From Clostridiales bacterium (GTDB lineage Bacteria > Bacillota > Clostridia > Christensenellales > Aristaeellaceae): DNA of 64,000 bases. Below the pieces are notes generated by a model. That model was not told where the DNA came from. It saw nothing but the letters and a program-made list of their open reading frames with translations, and ran no database searches. Shown here one piece after another: positions 57,371 through 64,000 of this stretch. The position numbers and the translations under genes are program-made. Every line of letters begins with the position of its first letter. The stretch's first letter is position 1. Location: positions 1 through 64,000 of the forward strand of contig SFJH01000003.1 in the NCBI GenBank assembly GCA_004555155.1, read 5' to 3'.

Positions 57371-58303
57371 CTACGCGCCGAAAGCCGCCAGCACGGCGAA
57401 GCCCAGGATGGCCGCCAGCGTGGACACCGACAGCGCCGAGGAGACATAGACCCTCTGATCCGCATCGTCGGCAAACACAGGAAGCACAAAGGGCGGCGGC
57501 AGAATGAACATGACGTTCACGGCGGCAGTCAGCGCCGCATCAGGCCAGAAAGCGTGAACCAGCGCCAGGAAGGCTGCGCGAAGGATCATCATGATGGCAA
57601 AGCGCACCGCGACAACCTTGCAGGTCGGGCCCCATGGAATATCCTTGAGCACCAGATCATAGCCGATGGTCAGCAGGATGATGGCGCTGGTGGGAGCGGC
57701 TGCGAAATCCGTGCATGCGTCTAGGATGCCGCTCACGCCAGAGGGAATCCAGCGCTGGTAGAGTCCGGTAGCGCCCAGAATCACGCCAGCGGCGATGGCG
57801 ATGATGATCGGCGAAAAGGCCATTTCCCGAAGCATTCCCCGGATGTTCGTGCGTTCGTGGCCGTTCAGTCCCAGCAGGATCTTGTACAATGTAAATACGA
57901 ACAGCACCTGTCCCAGATCGATGCGTGCGAATTCGGCGGTGCGTCCCGCACCATAGAGCATGCTGAACAGCGCATATCCCAGCATTCCCGCCTCAAATCC
58001 GGTGGTGAGAAAGGGCACAAAGCGGGACGGCATCCAGAAAAGCCTTGCAGCCGCGCAGCCCAGCAGCCATGCGGCCAGACAAACCGCGAACATCATCAGC
58101 GGAATGATCACATCCTGCAGCGTGTATTGCGTGGCTGCAAAGGCGTTCAGCAAGACTGCGGGCAGCGTGATGTTGACCACCACGCTTTTCAGGGCGTTCA
58201 CGCCCTCCCGGGAAAGCAGCTTCCTGCTTCGGCAGAGCATGCCCACCGACAGCATCAGCACAACCGGCAGCACCGTCCGAAGCACTTCAATCGTATTGTT
58301 CAC
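57371..58303 (-). CDS. AEC-family transporter
   Basis: 310 residues, auxin-efflux-carrier type permease with about 10 helices in two halves. VVVNITLPAVLLNAFA carries the first unwound-helix Pro, and IILLTIGYDL with NVMFILPPPFVLPVFA the second. Such proteins export or import small organic acids or malonate-like anions; substrate unknown. It is monocistronic and divergent from the MFS gene. Confidence 0.9.
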   Translation of the reverse strand: MNNTIEVLRTVLPVVLMLSVGMLCRSRKLLSREGVNALKSVVVNITLPAVLLNAFAATQYTLQDVIIPLMMFAVCLAAWLLGCAAARLFWMPSRFVPFLTTGFEAGMLGYALFSMLYGAGRTAEFARIDLGQVLFVFTLYKILLGLNGHERTNIRGMLREMAFSPIIIAIAAGVILGATGLYQRWIPSGVSGILDACTDFAAAPTSAIILLTIGYDLVLKDIPWGPTCKVVAVRFAIMMILRAAFLALVHAFWPDAALTAAVNVMFILPPPFVLPVFADDADQRVYVSSALSVSTLAAILGFAVLAAFGA

Positions 58304-58515
58304 AATCCATTCCCTCCGTCACTGCGCGAGTATTGATGGGCGTCCTGTTCATGAAAGGGTGCGTCCCCGCCGACAGCTTGCCGTTCGCAGTCCCGCATGC
58401 CTTCCCCGCTCACAGGATTGTTATAGAAATTTAACGAATCCGGATGCCGGATCCATCCCCATTTGCATTATAATGATAGCATAGACGAGCCGATGAATCA
58501 AGCGAGGAGGACAAT
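58304..58515. other. Divergent intergenic region of the two transporter genes
   Basis: About 210 bp. Contains TATAAT (58469-58474) on the plus strand, without a good -35, 42 bp before the MFS ATG, and GAGGAGG as its ribosome site. No clear minus-strand promoter was found. Confidence 0.5.
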
Positions 58516-59676
58516 ATGGCTGTACTTTTGATTTCACTCATCTATCTGGCGTTTGTCAGCATGGGTCTGCCCGACTCATTGCTTGGCTCTGCGTGGCCTT
58601 CGATCTACGAGGGCATGAACGTCCCCATCTCGGCCGTGGGGATTGTGACCATCCTGATATCGTCAGGCACGGTCATATCCAGCTCCCTGAGCGACAAAGT
58701 CATCCGAAGATTTGGCACCGGAATGGTGACCGTCGTTTCAACCGTCCTGGTCGCGGTCTCGCTGTTTGGCTTTTCTCTGGCCCGTTCGCTTCCGGCCCTG
58801 TGCATATGGGCGCTGCCGTATGGCCTCGGCGGAGGCAGCATCGACGCGGCGCTGAACAACTATGTCGCACTGCACTACAAAAGCCGCCACATGAGCTGGA
58901 TCCACTTTTTCTGGGGCGTGGGCGCAGCAGCGAGCCCCTACATCATGTCCGCAACGCTGACGCGCGGATATCTCTGGACAACCGGATACAGAATTGTCGG
59001 CGTGATTCAGGCCGTCATCGCAGTCCTCCTCTTCCTGTCCCTTCCCATCTGGAAGAAGAGCCTGTCTGCCGAGGAGGAGAACTCCGCTGCAAAGCTGTCC
59101 CTTAAGCAGATCCTTCAGCTCCCCGGTGCACGGCAGATTCTGGTCGCGTTTTTCTGTTACTGCGCCCTGGAATCGTCCGCAGGCCTGTGGGCCGCCAGCT
59201 ATATGACGCTTCACAAGGGCATCGATCCCAGCACAGCTGCGGCGTGGGCCTCCTTCTTTTATCTCGGAATCACCATCGGAAGATTCTTCAACGGATTGAT
59301 CTCCGACCGCCTCGGCAATCGTCTGATGGTCCGGATCGGACAGGGCACCATTGTTCTCGGCGTCGTATTTCTTCTGCTGCCGCTGGGCCGCGCGGGCTCC
59401 TTTGCCGGTTTGCTTCTGGTGGGGCTGGGCGATGCGCCCATCTATCCCTGTCTGCTTCATGAAACGCCCCAAAACTTCGGCAAGGAGAACAGTCAGGCGA
59501 TCATGGGCAAGCAGATGGCTTGCGCATACATCGGCTCCACGCTGATGCCGCCGGTCTTCGGCCTGATCGCTGACAAGATCAGCATTTCCCTGTACCCGGC
59601 CTATCTTCTGCTGTTTGCAGCAATCTTGATTTTCATGTCCGAGAAAATGAATTCGATCAGGAGCATCTCAAAGTGA
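58516..59676 (+). CDS. Major facilitator superfamily transporter (FucP/YfkF-like)
   Basis: 386 residues with about 12 membrane helices. The start YLAFVSMGLPDSLLGSAWPSI is typical of sugar-type MFS transporters in Clostridia. Loop 2-3 has SSSLSDKVIRRFGTG and helix 4 GGGSIDAALNNYVA; the second half has GITIGRFFNGLISDRLGN. Complete. It is followed directly by decayed sequence rather than an intact partner gene. Substrate may be a sugar or an anion; not resolvable. Confidence 0.9.
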   Translation: MAVLLISLIYLAFVSMGLPDSLLGSAWPSIYEGMNVPISAVGIVTILISSGTVISSSLSDKVIRRFGTGMVTVVSTVLVAVSLFGFSLARSLPALCIWALPYGLGGGSIDAALNNYVALHYKSRHMSWIHFFWGVGAAASPYIMSATLTRGYLWTTGYRIVGVIQAVIAVLLFLSLPIWKKSLSAEEENSAAKLSLKQILQLPGARQILVAFFCYCALESSAGLWAASYMTLHKGIDPSTAAAWASFFYLGITIGRFFNGLISDRLGNRLMVRIGQGTIVLGVVFLLLPLGRAGSFAGLLLVGLGDAPIYPCLLHETPQNFGKENSQAIMGKQMACAYIGSTLMPPVFGLIADKISISLYPAYLLLFAAILIFMSEKMNSIRSISK

Positions 59677-59901
59677 GGAAAGCGCTTCTTCACCTTCGGC
59701 GGAGCTGCAAGCCACGTTATCGCGGGCGGCATCCTCGATTCCTCCGGACTTGCAGTGGATGAGCCCTTCCCTGCCGAATACCCCAGATGGGATCGGCAGG
59801 GAAAGCACTTTCGCGCGAAGGGCGGCTCCTACCGGCCTGAGAAACTGCCCGGTGAGACGGAGAAGCAGTCCGGCGTCCGCGCACTGGAGGCGATCAGTTG
59901 A
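59677..59901 (+). pseudogene. Headless gene remnant after the MFS gene
   Basis: From 59677 to the TGA at 59899-59901 a frame reads KRFFTFGGAASHVIAGG, then DEPFPAEYPRWDRQGKHFRAKGGSYRP. It has no start codon, because the frame begins at the upstream stop. The composition looks like a true C-terminal half, but I do not recognise the family. Probably a truncated gene. Confidence 0.45.
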
Positions 59902-60103
59902 GAGGTGGACTGCATGATTACTCGCTGTCTTCCCCATGGCGCTGCCGCCGCACTCTCCGACTGTACCTTCTGCCCGGATCGTCAGGCGCTGTATACAAAT
60001 GAACTGAATCTGGATGGAAAAACTGAATATCCGTATCGCGCGCACTTTGCTGCCCGTACCGAGCTCGAGCATCTCGTCACCGGGTACGTATTTCACTCAA
60101 AAA
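59902..60103. other. Region without a clear gene
   Basis: A plus-strand ATG at 59914 opens a frame starting MITRCLPHGAAAALSDCTFCPD, but it runs through the following terminator and antisense to the DUF1292 gene, so it is not a credible intact gene. This may be more decayed sequence from the same event as 59677-59901. Confidence 0.4.
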
Positions 60104-60138
60104 CGGCCTTGCCCCGCTTGAAATCCGGGGCAAGGCCG
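60099..60138 (-). terminator. Intrinsic terminator of the DUF1292 gene
   Basis: 13-bp perfect stem CGGCCTTGCCCCG (60104-60116) with complement 60126-60138; on the minus strand followed by TTTTT. Confidence 0.9.
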
Positions 60139-60207
60139 CGTAAACTATGCTTGTTTTATGCCAGGGCTTCTCTCCCTCTGGCTCTTGCTTGGGAAACAGT
60201 CCATTTC

Positions 60208-60546
60208 CTATTCGTCGTCAGCATCCTCGAAATCGCACTCTTCCTCGTCGAAATCGCTGTTCTGGAAGATATCGATCAGCTTGACCGCCAGCTTCTCATC
60301 CACGGGAACGAACTCCTCGTTCTCCTCATCGCCCTCAACCGGGCGAACCTCCATAACAAAGGCCTCGCGGGCATTGCCGCAGCCTTCGCAATCGGACTTC
60401 TCGCAATCGCCGCAGGCGTTTTCCTCCACGTACTCGGTCAGCAGAGCATACTCATGACCTTCGTAGAACAGATAGTCCAGGACTTCCATCGTCAGTTCGT
60501 TGCCGTCGTCATCCTCAAACACGACGAGATCGAGTTCGTTTTCCAT
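60208..60546 (-). CDS. DUF1292 domain-containing protein
   Basis: 112-residue, very acidic cytosolic protein. DLVVFEDDDGNELTMEVLDYLFYEGHEYALLTEYVEE is the DUF1292 core; a Cys-rich insert CGDCEKSDCEGCG (about 46-58) could bind zinc. The function is not established; in other Firmicutes members sit near yrrK and yrzL. GGAGG precedes the ATG. Confidence 0.88.
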   Translation of the reverse strand: MENELDLVVFEDDDGNELTMEVLDYLFYEGHEYALLTEYVEENACGDCEKSDCEGCGNAREAFVMEVRPVEGDEENEEFVPVDEKLAVKLIDIFQNSDFDEEECDFEDADDE

Positions 60547-60569
60547 TGCGCATGTCCTCCTGCAAATCT

Positions 60570-60776
60570 TTATTTGTTCACATCCCGCAGCGGCTTTCGC
60601 GTGCCGTCGGGGTATTCCACCACGGTGTTCTCCAGCTGGCTGCGCATCTGCGCGCGGAACGCCTTCAGGTATTCTCCTCTGCGCCGCTGACGTTCCGTCT
60701 GTTCCTCGGGCGTCAAATCGCGCTGGCGGGAGATCGCCGTCAGCGCGTTGAGCCGTTCGATGTTTCCCCTATCCAT
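60570..60776 (-). CDS. DUF896 (YnzC-like) small protein
   Basis: 68 residues. IERLNALTAISRQRDLTPEEQTERQRRRGEYLKAFRAQMRSQLENT is a clear DUF896 helical hairpin (LTxEE...RxxYLxxfR). In Bacillus the family is SOS-linked; role unclear. It overlaps the SIMPL gene end by 8 bases. Confidence 0.9.
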   Translation of the reverse strand: MDRGNIERLNALTAISRQRDLTPEEQTERQRRRGEYLKAFRAQMRSQLENTVVEYPDGTRKPLRDVNK

Positions 60777-61497
60777 CAGACTCTCCCTCGCTCAATTCAA
60801 ATTCCACGACAATCGACGCCTGAATCTGCAGCGAGGAGGCCTGAACCCGCGTCGCCGTCGCGCCGTCTGCAGCCTCCGCACGGGCGTTGCTGTATTTCGC
60901 GCCTGGGTCTGAAGAAGAATAGTAGTCCTGACTGGTCTCGTCAAACGCCTTGACGGAAGCGATGTGCATCCCGGCCGCCTTCGCGATGATCTCAGCCTTC
61001 TCATATGCGTTCTGCACCGCCAGTTCCAGCGCCTCCTGCTGCGCCTCCTCGTTGTCCCGCGAAGAGAAGTACACCGAATCCAGCGTATTCGCTCCAGCCT
61101 CAAAGGCGGTATCGATGTACGCGCCCACGCTGTCAATCTGCGAAGTGGTGATTGAGATCGTGTTCGACGCCGTATAGCCCGCCAGACGCTCCTCGTCGCC
61201 GGAATAGTCATAATTCGCGTAGATGTACAGACTCTCCGTTCCGATATCCTTGCTGTCGATGCCGGCTTCCAGCAGCGCATCGTAGATCGCATCGATCTTC
61301 TCGTTCACGAGCCTCTGCGCCTCCCGCACATCGGAAGAGGCTTCCCGGACGCCCAGCACAATCTGAGCCACATCCGCCGTTACGCTGACGATTCCCGTAC
61401 CGCGCACCACCAGCGACGTTCCTTCCGCCAGCGCGGCTCCGCCGGCAAGAAGCAGTATCATGGTCAGCCAGCCTGCAAGAAAGCGTTTCAAATTCAT
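60769..61497 (-). CDS. SIMPL (DUF541) domain exported protein
   Basis: 242 residues. Signal peptide MNLKRFLAGWLTMILLLAGGAALA, then the SIMPL/DUF541 domain (VVRGTGIVSVTADVAQIVLGV, SLYIYANYDYS, GYTASNTISITTSQID, ALELAVQNAYEKAEIIAKAAGM). Outer-surface or periplasm-like location; function not established. Start 61497 has GAGGTG before it; a longer frame overlaps the anti-sigma gene. It lies 29 bases after the anti-sigma gene and is probably part of the ECF regulon. Confidence 0.88.
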   Translation of the reverse strand: MNLKRFLAGWLTMILLLAGGAALAEGTSLVVRGTGIVSVTADVAQIVLGVREASSDVREAQRLVNEKIDAIYDALLEAGIDSKDIGTESLYIYANYDYSGDEERLAGYTASNTISITTSQIDSVGAYIDTAFEAGANTLDSVYFSSRDNEEAQQEALELAVQNAYEKAEIIAKAAGMHIASVKAFDETSQDYYSSSDPGAKYSNARAEAADGATATRVQASSLQIQASIVVEFELSEGESDG

Positions 61498-61526
61498 CAC
61501 CTCTGTTTCATCGGAATCGCAGCGGC

Positions 61527-62222
61527 TCATTCAGCCGCCATCATCACGCATACGCCGACAAACTCAGCCGCCGCATCCACTTCAGGCATCTGACCCTCCG
61601 GAGCCTCTCCTATGCCGTCCGCAGCGCTGATGAAGTCCTCCGCATTCTCGCCGGGAATCTGCACATAAACGCGCACATCCGCGCCGTCTGCGTCCTCGCG
61701 CTCCACCGTTCCGCCATATTCTGCGACCACATCGTCCAGATACACGCGGGCCTGCTCAAGATCTTCAACCACAATCCTGTGCTCCACATAGGTATCGGAC
61801 GTCTGCGCGTTCACACTGCGTATGGCAATCTCATCCTGGAGCACCGCATGCTCCGAGACGCCGTCCGTCTCCACCTTTGCGGTATTGCCGCGCAACGCGC
61901 TCTGATTGGTCAGCATCGCGCTCACGCCCAGCGTCAGCACGCACACGGCCGCAATCGCGCCGCAGGCGCGATAAATCTTCCGCATCCGCCCCCGCCGCGC
62001 CTCCGCGCGGACTGCGCTGCGCCACGCTGCCTGTGCCGGAAGCGGCACCGATATTTCATCATCCATGTGAGAAAGGATCTCCCGGAGCTGTTCTGCGGTC
62101 TTCAGCCGTTCCTGACACTCTCCGCATGCGACGGCATGGGCCTCAAATTCCAGGCGCTGCGCCTCGTCCAGATCTCCGTCAATGAACAAATCCAGGCATT
62201 TTTCAAATTCCGAACAGTTCAT
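61527..62222 (-). CDS. Anti-sigma factor with zf-HC2 domain
   Basis: 231 residues. N-terminal zinc-finger anti-sigma domain (CSEFEKCLDLFIDGDLDEAQRLEFEAHAVACGECQERL; the His-Ala-Val-Ala-Cys-Gly-Glu-Cys unit HAVACGEC at about 28-35), a membrane helix about 85-105 (ACGAIAAVCVLTLGVSAML), and an external part with HRIVVEDLEQARVYLDDVVAEYGG and VYVQIPGENAEDF that resembles DUF4349. Start 62222 follows AGGAGGGGG. It would hold the preceding ECF sigma factor at the membrane until a signal. Confidence 0.87.
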   Translation of the reverse strand: MNCSEFEKCLDLFIDGDLDEAQRLEFEAHAVACGECQERLKTAEQLREILSHMDDEISVPLPAQAAWRSAVRAEARRGRMRKIYRACGAIAAVCVLTLGVSAMLTNQSALRGNTAKVETDGVSEHAVLQDEIAIRSVNAQTSDTYVEHRIVVEDLEQARVYLDDVVAEYGGTVEREDADGADVRVYVQIPGENAEDFISAADGIGEAPEGQMPEVDAAAEFVGVCVMMAAE

Positions 62223-62251
62223 TCTTCCCCCTCCTTTCCTAGTCTCAGACA

Positions 62252-62824
62252 TTAGACGTTTCCGTTGTCAAAAAGTTCCGGCTTTCGCCGTATTTTTTCG
62301 CGCAATTTTTCGCGTCCGCGGCTGATGCGCGATTTTATCGTTCCCACATTGATGCCCAGAATGCTGGAGATCTCGTCATAGGAGAATCCCTGCACATCCC
62401 TCAGAACAATCGCCGAGCGCATATCCTCGGGCAACTCGGCGATCGCACTGCGAATGGCCTCGCGCTTTTCTCCGGCGATCGCGTGGCGCTCCGGCGTGTC
62501 ATCCTCGTTCGCCGGCGACCATCCGGTTTCCAGCAGTCCGTCCAGAGAGGTGGATTGTTTGTTTTTCTTCTTTCGCAATTCGTCCAGGCAGGTGTTCATG
62601 GTCACGCGATACACCCACGTTGAAAAGGTCGACTGACCCTTGAAGCTCGAAATCGACCGGAAAATACGCAGCATTGCCTCCTGCAGACAATCCTGCGCGT
62701 CTTCAGTGTTCGCGCACATGCGAAGACAGACGGCGTACATTTTCTTCTCGTGCATCCCCAGCAGCTCATTGAACGCCGAGGCGTCGCCCTTCGCAGCGCG
62801 GGTGATGAGCTTTTCTTCATTCAT
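62252..62824 (-). CDS. ECF-type RNA polymerase sigma factor
   Basis: 190 residues from the chosen start. Region 2: LRMCANTEDAQDCLQEAMLRIFRSISSFKGQSTFSTWVYRVTMNTCLDELRK; region 4: ELPEDMRSAIVLRDVQGFSYDEISSILGINVGTIKSRISRGREKLR. SigW/SigE-like. An ATG at 62857 would add 11 residues but lies at the predicted transcription start, so 62824 is preferred. Its anti-sigma factor follows. Targets might include the SIMPL gene. Confidence 0.92.
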   Translation of the reverse strand: MNEEKLITRAAKGDASAFNELLGMHEKKMYAVCLRMCANTEDAQDCLQEAMLRIFRSISSFKGQSTFSTWVYRVTMNTCLDELRKKKNKQSTSLDGLLETGWSPANEDDTPERHAIAGEKREAIRSAIAELPEDMRSAIVLRDVQGFSYDEISSILGINVGTIKSRISRGREKLREKIRRKPELFDNGNV

Positions 62825-62862
62825 ATCCTCAGGCAACGGCTCCTTCCCTTGATTCATCGTCT

Positions 62863-62899
62863 ATTATACACGAAAAAACGCATTTTGCAATGCGTTTTT
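62863..62899 (-). terminator. radC terminator overlapping the ECF sigma promoter
   Basis: Stem AAAAACGCATT/AATGCGTTTTT (11 bp; 62874-62884 and 62889-62899) with its T-run serves the radC homologue on the minus strand. The minus-strand promoter of the sigma gene, TTGCAA (62890-62885), 16 bp, TATAAT (62868-62863), shares the same DNA. Confidence 0.75.
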
Positions 62900-62924
62900 C
62901 CGAAAAAGCACTCCGAGTGCGCAA

Positions 62925-63716
62925 TTACAGGCCTTCGTCCGTCAGCGGCAGCCTGTGCCAGTCTGCCGGCATCGCATCGGCCTCGCGCAGATAATTCTCC
63001 GAGAGAATGGAGCGCGGCTCGCCGAAGATCGAGCGGTCAAATTCGCCGCTCTGATTCATGCTGACGATATCCTCCCGGCCGACGAGCACGACATCCAGCA
63101 GCTCCGCGCCGATCGTTCGCAGCGTATAGGCATAATTCTCCGCATGAACGACGTCGTACTTTTCCGCCTCCGGACGCGCGACGCTGACGAACTGCAGGAT
63201 CACGACGTTTCTGGAATTCAGACGCAGCACCTCTGCAATGCACTTTTTGCACACCTTCTTCTCGCCCCAATAGAGCGAATCGCAGAGCTGCATGCAGCTC
63301 TGTATGACGCCGGAGGGCGTCATACAGAGGCAGTAGGTGCTCTCCTCCGAAATCGAAGCGCGCAGATGCTCGCAGATCTGGCAAACGGATCGAAAATTCC
63401 GGATCTGGAAATGATCCTCCGGACACAGCTCGCCATAGGTCGTGACCAGCCGCCCGACCGCCCGCAGCCACTGCGCCGCGCTTGCGCCCACTCCGGGAAC
63501 CTTCAGCAGCTCGCTCTCCTCTGCGGTCAGCGCGCCGAGCACGGTACCGAAGCGATCGATGAGCAGGTGGGCCGTTTCACTGGTATCCTGCCGCGGAACA
63601 GCATAAAACAGAAGCAGTTCAAGAATCTGGTGCGGATCAAAGACATCGAGGCCATTCACCCTCGCGCGATCGCGCAGGCGCTTTCGATGGCCGCTGTGCA
63701 CATTCTTATCCGCCAT
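62925..63716 (-). CDS. RadC/UPF0758 family protein lacking the JAMM motif
   Basis: 263 residues. N-terminal helix-hairpin-helix region (GHRKRLRDRARVNGLDVFDPHQILELLLFYAVPRQDTSETAHLLIDRFGTV, LLKVPGVGASAAQWL) is typical of RadC. The C-terminal JAB domain keeps the fold outline (ISEESTYCLCM, IGAELLDVVLVG), but HNHPSG and the downstream Ser/Asp are replaced by QFVSVARPEAEKYD, so no metal protease activity is expected. Extra Cys residues (CQIC, CKKC) are present. The leader contains two alternative hairpins over the SD. Confidence 0.82.
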   Translation of the reverse strand: MADKNVHSGHRKRLRDRARVNGLDVFDPHQILELLLFYAVPRQDTSETAHLLIDRFGTVLGALTAEESELLKVPGVGASAAQWLRAVGRLVTTYGELCPEDHFQIRNFRSVCQICEHLRASISEESTYCLCMTPSGVIQSCMQLCDSLYWGEKKVCKKCIAEVLRLNSRNVVILQFVSVARPEAEKYDVVHAENYAYTLRTIGAELLDVVLVGREDIVSMNQSGEFDRSIFGEPRSILSENYLREADAMPADWHRLPLTDEGL

Positions 63717-63723
63717 ACTTCAA

Positions 63724-63767
63724 CCTCCGAACGATCGGAGGAGTTCTACCGCACGGCAAACTCCTCC
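63724..63767 (-). promoter_or_regulatory. Two mutually exclusive leader hairpins at the radC ribosome site
   Basis: Transcript: GGAGGAGTT (63767-63759) can pair with AACTCCTCC (63745-63737, 9 bp), or CCTCCGA (63741-63735) can pair with TCGGAGG (63730-63724, 7 bp, loop TCGT), which hides the SD GGAGG. The two share CCTCC (63741-63737). ATG is at 63716. Confidence 0.55.
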
Positions 63768-63782
63768 TGAATCCACTGTGTA

Positions 63783-64000
63783 CTATCTGGCAAACAGCAC
63801 GAGACCCTGGTTGACTCCTGTGATATAGCTCTGAGGCACCTGCGCAGGGTCGCCGCAGAACTGCGGATAGCCCTTGTAGGTCGCGACATTTGCGACGGTT
63901 ACCTTCTTTGCATAATTGAACATTTCCTCGATGGTGATCTGTCCGTCGCCATTGCCCTCGTCGTCCGCTGGGCCGCCGGTGCTCCGGAACCAGCCTCTGC
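63783..64000 (-). CDS. C-terminal part of an unidentified protein (partial)
   Basis: Open from the window edge to TAG at 63785-63783; 71 residues are visible. GNGDGQITIEEMFNYAK looks like an EF-hand/dockerin-type Ca loop (DxNGDGxIxxxE). TYKGYPQFCGDP and the ending NQGLVLFAR recall the C-terminus of caspase-like (metacaspase/C13) peptidases, which is a guess. It lies 66 bases upstream of radC on the same strand. Confidence 0.55.
   Translation of the reverse strand, partial: RGWFRSTGGPADDEGNGDGQITIEEMFNYAKKVTVANVATYKGYPQFCGDPAQVPQSYITGVNQGLVLFAR

Noticed and set aside
59905..60690. 261-codon plus-strand frame over the DUF1292 and DUF896 genes
   Set aside because: It runs through a strong terminator and antisense to two recognisable small genes.
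1..64000. CRISPR arrays, tRNA or rRNA genes, insertion sequences, prophage
   Set aside because: No regularly spaced direct repeats, cloverleaf-like GTTCRANNC pattern, transposase or phage structural gene was found on reading through. Repeated GTTCC at 42801-42838 is only 5 bp and not CRISPR-like.

Overview
The window is GC-rich, gene-dense DNA from an endospore-forming member of the Bacillota, most likely class Clostridia. The evidence is Spo0A, the complete spoIIA operon (spoIIAA-spoIIAB-sigF), sigG, the ctsR-mcsA-mcsB-clpC operon, an EcfA1-EcfA2-EcfT-TruA cluster, FabK as the enoyl reductase, type III glutamine synthetase, KtrAB, and strong AGGAGG ribosome sites. A phosphoglycerate kinase-triosephosphate isomerase fusion and a GGGtGRT protein fit the gut Clostridia. 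Any finer placement (for example Christensenellales) is only a guess. I saw no rRNA, tRNA, insertion sequence, prophage or CRISPR array. It reads as a chromosomal core segment with small accessory insertions.

Layout. 1-6.7 kb: tail of a cyclase-like gene, the GGGtGRT/NifU-like pair, then a tight minus-strand run ecfA1-ecfA2-ecfT-truA-(pyrophosphatase remnant)-ybaK-HAD. 6.9-10.4 kb: glycolytic operon pgk/tpi fusion-gpmI. 10.5-18 kb: GH2 glycosidase, spo0A, degV, DUF1846, and a PadR-regulated pair with a 13-bp inverted-repeat operator. 18-27 kb: sigG with an SD-sequestering hairpin, flavin reductase, parvulin-like lipoprotein, and an operon glnN-small membrane protein-pfkB kinase-ktrB-ktrA-degenerate hydrolase. 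27-31 kb: sugar isomerase, GH36 glycosidase and acyl-ACP thioesterase. 31-43 kb: PAS-winged-helix regulator and the type II fatty-acid operon acpP-fabK-fabD-fabG-fabF-accB-fabZ-accC-accD-accA-acyl-CoA synthetase, without fabH. 43-46 kb: spoIIA operon, with a hairpin over the first start codon, behind an FtsH-like protease that lacks the extracytoplasmic domain. 46-54.5 kb: class A PBP, the CtsR stress operon with its operator, and an esterase broken by one in-frame TGA. 54.7-64 kb: DUF421 protein, small Cys-containing protein, metallophosphoesterase-like pseudoenzyme, two transporters, a decayed stretch, DUF1292/DUF896/SIMPL/anti-sigma/ECF sigma, a RadC homologue without JAMM residues, and the tail of a further gene.

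The most interesting signals are at RNA and operator level. Three genes (sigG, spoIIAA and the radC homologue) have exact dyads that hide the Shine-Dalgarno sequence or start codon; two of them head sporulation sigma-factor units and the third looks like a two-state switch. Operator-like dyads or phased repeats precede padR, the parvulin lipoprotein, the acyl-ACP thioesterase and the fatty-acid operon. Several genes keep a fold but have lost catalytic residues (metallophosphoesterase, RadC, alpha/beta-hydrolase-like). All of this comes from reading the sequence; no database search or folding program was run.
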